Assembly (NCBI GenBank): GCA_002398365.1 | Contig: DGYK01000011.1 | Span: 152,731-162,646 of the forward strand | DNA: 9,916 nucleotides | Reading direction: 5' to 3' | Origin: Flammeovirgaceae bacterium UBA5008 | GTDB taxonomy: Bacteria; Bacteroidota; Bacteroidia; Cytophagales; Cyclobacteriaceae | In this document: piece after piece, positions 6,137 through 9,916 of the stretch | Position numbering within the stretch: position 1 is the first letter of the stretch | How the letters are laid out: every line of letters starts with the position of its first letter | Program-made: the position numbers and the translations under genes | Notes under the pieces: model-generated | Told to the model about the DNA's origin: nothing | Databases searched by the model: none | What the model saw: the letters and a program-made list of their open reading frames with translations, nothing else

Positions 6137-6250
6137 TTCCTCGCAGAGTCTCGCCTCGGACTCTGCGGCAAACTTATCCATATTGATATAGTAACGGATT
6201 GGTACGAGTGAGCGTCAGAGTCACTTGGAGGAGACTCTGAGGAGAAATAA
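6137..6250 (+). repeat. Full copy E of the ~110-bp two-hairpin repeat
   Basis: The proximal hairpin CGCAGAGTC (6142-6150) with GACTCTGCG (6159-6167) shares its loop TCGCCTCG with copy D. The linker differs (CATATTGATATAGTAACGG). The distal hairpin is a cleaner stem than in B and D: TCAGAGTC (6215-6222) with GACTCTGA (6233-6240). The change CTGC to CTGA in the right arm is matched by GCAG to TCAG in the left. It lies between two gene ends: 49 bases remain before the 3' end of the convergent operon. Confidence 0.85.
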
Positions 6251-6298
6251 ATGAACCAACATTGGCGAGTTGGCTAAGGGAACCCTCTGAAGGATTGG

Positions 6299-7102
6299 TT
6301 ATTTTTTAGCGATACTGTATACGTTGATTATATTTTTTTTATTCAATACATATAATTTTTCATTCAGCACCTTCAATGCTCCGAATTCATCTACCAGTTT
6401 GATCAATTTGTTATCTGTTAAACTAAATAGGTAAGTTCCATCCATCATAGAAACAATCAAACGCGATTCATCCCACAACTCCATATCAAAGATTTCTGCT
6501 GGACATTCTTTTACTTTTTTTACAGAAATGTGTTCGTCTTTGAGCGCGTACAGTAGTATTTTGTTATTGATTGCCAGAAACCCTTGGTGTTCTGAAACAG
6601 GAATTAAAGCATTAAGAGAACCCTGCAACGGATATCTTTTGACGCCCACTTTGGAAGCAACGGTAAAATTGTATCCACCTTTATCAAAGCCAACCGCCAC
6701 ACAAAACGTACTGTCTACAACAGGGGCAAGGCGATAGATACCGGATTTTCCCAATGAAAATTCAAAGATCTTTTGCTTCCCTTTATATTGCGCTACGTAA
6801 TTTTGCTTGGTTAGTTTGTTGAAGAAGGTTACGTATTGGTAATCTCCAATTGGAAATACCTTCGTAGAATGATAATAGTGAACGGGATTATTGTTAACTA
6901 ATATTTTATGAATAGGTGAAACAATTTTTCCGTCCAGGGGCACCAAACATAGGTAATCGGAAACTACCTCAAACGAATATAGCATGGTTTCCGTGGGCGG
7001 AAGCACAATTTGTTTGGTTACTTCAAATGTCAGCGGTTGGCTGTATAATAACCCGCCTCTGCAAATCAGTAGAAGAATCAAGATTCTTTTTATCGCGTCC
7101 AT
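6299..7102 (-). CDS. Secreted beta-rich protein, third gene of the exported operon
   Basis: This 267-residue protein begins with KRILILLLI and ends its signal peptide near LLYSQ, predicting export by the Sec route. An arginine at position 15 interrupts the hydrophobic core, so the signal is somewhat atypical. The mature part consists of short repeated beta-strand units: LYSFEVVSDYLCLVPLDGKIV, YVTFFNKLTKQNYVAQYKGK, TFCVAVGFDKGGYNFTVASK, FLAINNKILLYALKD, RLIVSMMDGTYLFSLTDNK and KLYVLNKKNIINVYS. Such repeating "value, name, readout" strands fit a beta-propeller of WD40/PQQ type with about six blades. This is fold inference only; there is no catalytic motif. Its start overlaps the end of the 318-aa gene by 13 bases, so the two are probably translationally coupled. 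The convergent gene end is next to repeat copy E; only a 5-bp hairpin (CCAAC/GTTGG, 6256-6273) is seen just after the stop. Confidence 0.75.
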   Translation of the reverse strand: MDAIKRILILLLICRGGLLYSQPLTFEVTKQIVLPPTETMLYSFEVVSDYLCLVPLDGKIVSPIHKILVNNNPVHYYHSTKVFPIGDYQYVTFFNKLTKQNYVAQYKGKQKIFEFSLGKSGIYRLAPVVDSTFCVAVGFDKGGYNFTVASKVGVKRYPLQGSLNALIPVSEHQGFLAINNKILLYALKDEHISVKKVKECPAEIFDMELWDESRLIVSMMDGTYLFSLTDNKLIKLVDEFGALKVLNEKLYVLNKKNIINVYSIAKK

Positions 7103-8046
7103 TTTTCCAGTTTGATAAGTGTTTTTGTGTACGCAGTAACTACTTTTTTATAAGTGGAAAAATGATTTTTGGCCAAAGTGCGCGCCAACGTAAGAGGAGC
7201 TTTATCAATTTGTTCCTGCAGTTGTGCGCATTGAGTCTCGTCCGTAGCGCACTTTTCAATATTTTCAGTTGCCTTGATTACCATTTCATCGCGGCAAAAT
7301 TCTTTAATTGTTTTCAGATTGCCTTTGACAACGTCATTGGGTGCAGTTTCAATTATCTCTTGCCACACCAGTTCTTCCACATCCAACTCGGCCAGTTTCT
7401 TCTTGAAGAAAATATTTAAGCCGGATTTGATCTTGGTTAACCGGTTGCCCTCTGTCGCTGGGGCAAAATTACTTTGTTCTATTTCGTCTTCGTTAACGCG
7501 AAGATCTTCCGGCACCATCTGTTGTAGCTCTTCGGGTGGATCGAGAGAATTGGCGCTGGCTTGAGGAATGACTTGTTGGCCCTCTTGATCATTTTGAGAG
7601 TAGGATACGTATTGATCGTTGTTTAATTTTTTATAAAATCCACTCTCTTTGGCCCGATCATCACTTTGAGTGTTCGCCATGCCGCATCGCGTGCTGTACG
7701 TTTTATAGATTCGTTCTAACGCAGCAAGCTCATCATAGTCTCCTTGCATTTTCTGCGTTGCTTGGTATTTGGTAAGGGTAGATGCAATCGGTATGCCGTG
7801 AACAGCTTGTAGGTGCTGCGGAAAGCTAACCAGTTCTTCCTTCCATATTTGCGTGGCAGGCCTTTTGCACTGACTGCAAACCATTCCTAAAAATATCTCT
7901 CGCTCTTTTGTAATAATGGCCTGCGCTTTCGTATCCATGCGTTGTTTAGCATCTTTAGCAGAACTACAGTCGCTCATTTGCGAAAATAGAGGAGTATAGA
8001 GTAACAACAGTATGCTTACAAAAGCGAATTTTGGGAGTGTATTCAT
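7090..8046 (-). CDS. Secreted cysteine-containing protein, second gene of the exported operon
   Basis: The 318-residue protein begins with a signal peptide (FAFVSILLLLYTPL, cleavage near FSQ-M). The N-terminal domain, about 24-125, is helical and holds C27, C57, C60 and C121. C57-S-Q-C60 is a CxxC pair that could bind metal or form a disulfide; the even number of cysteines suggests two disulfides in the periplasm. Residues about 126-200 are Gln/Asn/Asp/Glu-rich and probably a flexible linker (SQNDQEGQQV, PPEELQQMVPED). The C-terminal domain, about 203-318, is helical and holds C251, C266 and C273. The protein ends on a long basic helix (YKKVVTAYTKTLIKLEKW). I do not recognise the family. The start lies only five bases after the stop of the 568-aa gene, and its end overlaps the 267-aa gene by 13 bases, so the three are almost certainly co-transcribed. 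Confidence 0.75.
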   Translation of the reverse strand: MNTLPKFAFVSILLLLYTPLFSQMSDCSSAKDAKQRMDTKAQAIITKEREIFLGMVCSQCKRPATQIWKEELVSFPQHLQAVHGIPIASTLTKYQATQKMQGDYDELAALERIYKTYSTRCGMANTQSDDRAKESGFYKKLNNDQYVSYSQNDQEGQQVIPQASANSLDPPEELQQMVPEDLRVNEDEIEQSNFAPATEGNRLTKIKSGLNIFFKKKLAELDVEELVWQEIIETAPNDVVKGNLKTIKEFCRDEMVIKATENIEKCATDETQCAQLQEQIDKAPLTLARTLAKNHFSTYKKVVTAYTKTLIKLEKWTR

Positions 8047-8051
8047 GGTAG

Positions 8052-9758
8052 TTAATCTTTACTTTTCACAGCCTCAAATTTTTCAATCATCGAATTAGAA
8101 ATATCGGTAGCCGCTTCATTGAATAATTTTGAATTGCTTTCTTTTGTACGGTCGGCTTTTTTATCAGCAATGGCAGTAATAGCTAAAGCAGATACGTCCA
8201 CTATCAGCCCGGCCAACGCAGCCCACCCGGTGGTACAACTCATTTTTACTTGAGAAAGCTTGCCCCAATTATAATCTGTATTTGCCGTGCGGAAGTTGTC
8301 CGGCTTTTTACTATAGTATCCCCCATCAAATTTAGTTTCATTTCCCTTTGGCAAAATTTTAGTTATTAGGATGTTGTATTCGTAATAATTCACCCGTTTT
8401 GAATTGAGAAACACAACCTTTACGGGAGTAACAGCTTCTAATCCTTTTTCTGTTTTTTTTGTGGCGCCATAACCGGTTGTTTTATAGCAGTCTTCTTTTA
8501 GGTAAAATGTTTTTTCTTCACGTTGCACCACCGGCTCAGGCTGGTCGAATTTAATCATCGAAACATTGAGCGAATAAAATATGTTCTTTGCACTTTGGTC
8601 TCGCGTAGTGTTATACCCCTTGCCACGTAAATGATTTTCTATCTTTTGTGCGATTGCATCAGCTCCATAGCCCGTGCTATTAATAAAAATAGAAAGAGGG
8701 TTGGATTCCATAAAGCGCGTCAGTGTAGCTACCTCATCATCAAAAACCGGGCAGTAGGATTTTACAAAATCGAGATACGTTTTGGCGGTTTCATAATTAC
8801 GCAGGTTGTGGATAGCTTCTTTGGCAGATTCCAAATAGCCATTGGCAACCTGGCATTTCATTTCAGCCATTTCTTCCGGATAGGGATAAAATTTCTCTAC
8901 TTGTGCCAGTGTTTGGTAGGCTTCGTAATATTGACCGTTTGATAGGAACCTGCTAACATTACTTGTTACTTCTTTGCGTTTTTGTTCCCATATTTTTTCC
9001 AGGTAAGCGCGCACCTTGTTTTGAAATAAATTCCGGGTTTCAGCATCACCTATTTTCTTAAAAATTTCTGAATCCTGATAGTTACGAAGAAGCCGCGCTT
9101 GAGTCGAAACGTCCATGGGCTGTACCATTTCTAAAACATGATCAGAGAATTGCCTATCTACTTTTTTATATTCATCAATCAAATTTACTACATCCGTTTC
9201 TTTGATGTTGAAATACAGTCCATCGTTATTTCTGATAAACCCGAGGTAGTGGTTCAACGCATCGCGGGTACTAACAAAATGTTCGGCAGAGAATATTTCA
9301 GTATTTAATAATTCAGGTGAAAGAAGAGTTCCCCAATATTTCGCTGATGAAATAGCTGGAATATCGGTTATGTATTTAGTGGGTTTATACCCATGGCCTG
9401 AAATTTCGCGTGTCGGGCAACTCAATTCTCCGTTCACAATTAAGAGCGACTCCAAGCTATTTTGAAAGAGATAGCTTCCATTAGAACAAGGACTTTGCAG
9501 AGACAAGAGAAGGAGTGTATCTTTCAAGATCACAGGCTTCATGGTGAAGAGAGGTAAAATCGATTTTGCATAGTCATACATGCTGGAGCCGGAATATTGA
9601 GCGGTTTCGTGTTTTCGTTTACGCCCGAAATCTTTCTCCTTATCTTCTCCATAAGAATCATAGTAATATTGAATAGGAAATGGTGGGGAAAACCGTTGAG
9701 CAAGGCTGGAATTAAAACAATAAGCTATCAGCCCGAGGAAGAGAATGAGTCGTTTCAT
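8052..9758 (-). CDS. Large secreted TPR-like protein, first gene of the exported operon
   Basis: The 568-residue protein has a signal peptide (LILFLGLIAYCF, cleavage near SLA-Q). Residues about 21-200 are a mixed region with no motif I know, holding C91 and C114. Residues about 200-350 are helical; SNGQYYEAYQTLAQVEKFYPYPEEM (274-298) followed by ANGYLESAKEAIHNLRNYETAKTYLDFVKSYCP (305-337) has the A-to-Y/L spacing of TPR pairs. Residues about 356-505 form an alpha/beta unit: SIFINSTGYGADAIAQKIENHLRGKGYNTTRD, then FYSLNVSMIKFD and strands around VKVVFLNSK and YYEYNILI. The GxDxIAxxIxxxLxxxGY start resembles the assembly-type domains of LPP20/FlgT/CsgG-like proteins, but I hold this loosely. Residues 511-530 (GWAALAGLIVDVSALAITAI) are very hydrophobic and could enter a membrane or an oligomer interface, an odd position just before a polar helical tail. 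It likely starts the operon. Confidence 0.75.
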   Translation of the reverse strand: MKRLILFLGLIAYCFNSSLAQRFSPPFPIQYYYDSYGEDKEKDFGRKRKHETAQYSGSSMYDYAKSILPLFTMKPVILKDTLLLLSLQSPCSNGSYLFQNSLESLLIVNGELSCPTREISGHGYKPTKYITDIPAISSAKYWGTLLSPELLNTEIFSAEHFVSTRDALNHYLGFIRNNDGLYFNIKETDVVNLIDEYKKVDRQFSDHVLEMVQPMDVSTQARLLRNYQDSEIFKKIGDAETRNLFQNKVRAYLEKIWEQKRKEVTSNVSRFLSNGQYYEAYQTLAQVEKFYPYPEEMAEMKCQVANGYLESAKEAIHNLRNYETAKTYLDFVKSYCPVFDDEVATLTRFMESNPLSIFINSTGYGADAIAQKIENHLRGKGYNTTRDQSAKNIFYSLNVSMIKFDQPEPVVQREEKTFYLKEDCYKTTGYGATKKTEKGLEAVTPVKVVFLNSKRVNYYEYNILITKILPKGNETKFDGGYYSKKPDNFRTANTDYNWGKLSQVKMSCTTGWAALAGLIVDVSALAITAIADKKADRTKESNSKLFNEAATDISNSMIEKFEAVKSKD

Positions 9759-9916
9759 GTGAACTGGTTTTAGTTGAGGTTATCAAAATCTGTAGTGTCA
9801 GTTTGAAGAAAAACGAATTCGTTTTCGCGTTTACTACCTCCCAGCTCTTATCGAACTCTTATACTAATATATAAATATTTATCAAATATTCAAGAATGTT
9901 AGGTTAAATCGTAGCG
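9759..9916 (-). promoter_or_regulatory. Upstream region of the exported operon: palindrome and candidate promoter
   Basis: On the - strand TATATTAG (positions 9871-9864) matches TAnnTTTG except for one T, and TTG (9893-9891) lies 19 bases upstream, a normal Bacteroidetes spacing. Initiation would be near 9857, giving a leader of about 100 bases. Within this leader is the perfect 16-bp palindrome AAAACGAATTCGTTTT (9810-9825). The spacer between the promoter elements also holds the palindrome ATAAATATTTAT (9871-9882), less remarkable in such AT-rich DNA. The start codon follows an A-rich stretch without Shine-Dalgarno motif. Confidence 0.35.

Noticed and set aside
5957..6211. An 84-codon open frame on the + strand.
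   Set aside because: It runs through the nested inverted repeat and into repeat copy E. Its reading (FLVLFVSS...) is the product of the palindromic element and not of a gene.
1507..6250. The gene-plus-repeat layout as a true integron cassette array with attC sites.
   Set aside because: The repeats have the right size and placement, but I could not find the RYYYAAC and GTTRRRY core sites at their ends, and no integron integrase is in the window. The resemblance is in layout only.
2186..6250. A CRISPR array.
   Set aside because: The repeats are about 110 bp, internally structured and spaced by whole genes. There are no short regular repeats with unique spacers and no cas gene.
6916..7419. A 167-codon open frame on the + strand opposite the operon.
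   Set aside because: It spans the junction of two well-supported - strand genes with signal peptides and coupled ends; it is their antisense shadow.

Overview
The window looks like a chromosomal accessory region of a Bacteroidetes bacterium, probably of the Chitinophagales/Sphingobacteriales type. This is an inference from several observations: AT-rich DNA, start codons in A-rich leaders with no Shine-Dalgarno motif, weak matches to the Bacteroidetes -33 TTTG / -7 TAnnTTTG promoter, a DUF4403-type lipoprotein, and two dispersed palindromic elements of a kind I associate with these genomes. No rRNA, tRNA, CRISPR array, transposase, integrase or phage gene is visible.

Left part (1-5653, + strand): five separate genes. 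They are a small exported lipocalin-like protein (57-515), a cytoplasmic DUF4262 protein with a C-terminal domain seen in immunity-type proteins (590-1363), a four-helix membrane protein (1666-2175), a small lipoprotein (2342-3037) and a large DUF4403-family lipoprotein (3479-5653). Each is followed by a hairpin. For the last three, a ~110-bp two-hairpin repeat begins 10-25 bases after the stop codon, always in the same orientation. A fourth full copy lies at 6137-6250 and a truncated copy at 1507-1550. The layout is cassette-like: gene, repeat, gene, repeat.

Middle (5656-6298): no gene. It holds two copies of the repeat, a 20-bp tandem duplication, short perfect palindromes and a nested inverted repeat at 6020-6069.

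Right part (6299-9758, - strand): a tight three-gene operon read right to left (568, 318 and 267 aa; 5-bp gap, then 13-bp overlap). All three proteins carry signal peptides and none belongs to a family I can name with confidence. The tight coupling suggests that they act together in the periplasm or at the outer membrane. A perfect 16-bp palindrome (9810-9825) lies between the candidate promoter and the first gene.

Most proteins here appear to be envelope proteins (two lipoproteins, four secreted, one membrane). The strongest candidate for something undescribed is the repeat family, which has two hairpins, compensatory changes and, in one copy, two exact competing pairing partners for the same arm. 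The second candidate is the three-gene exported operon.
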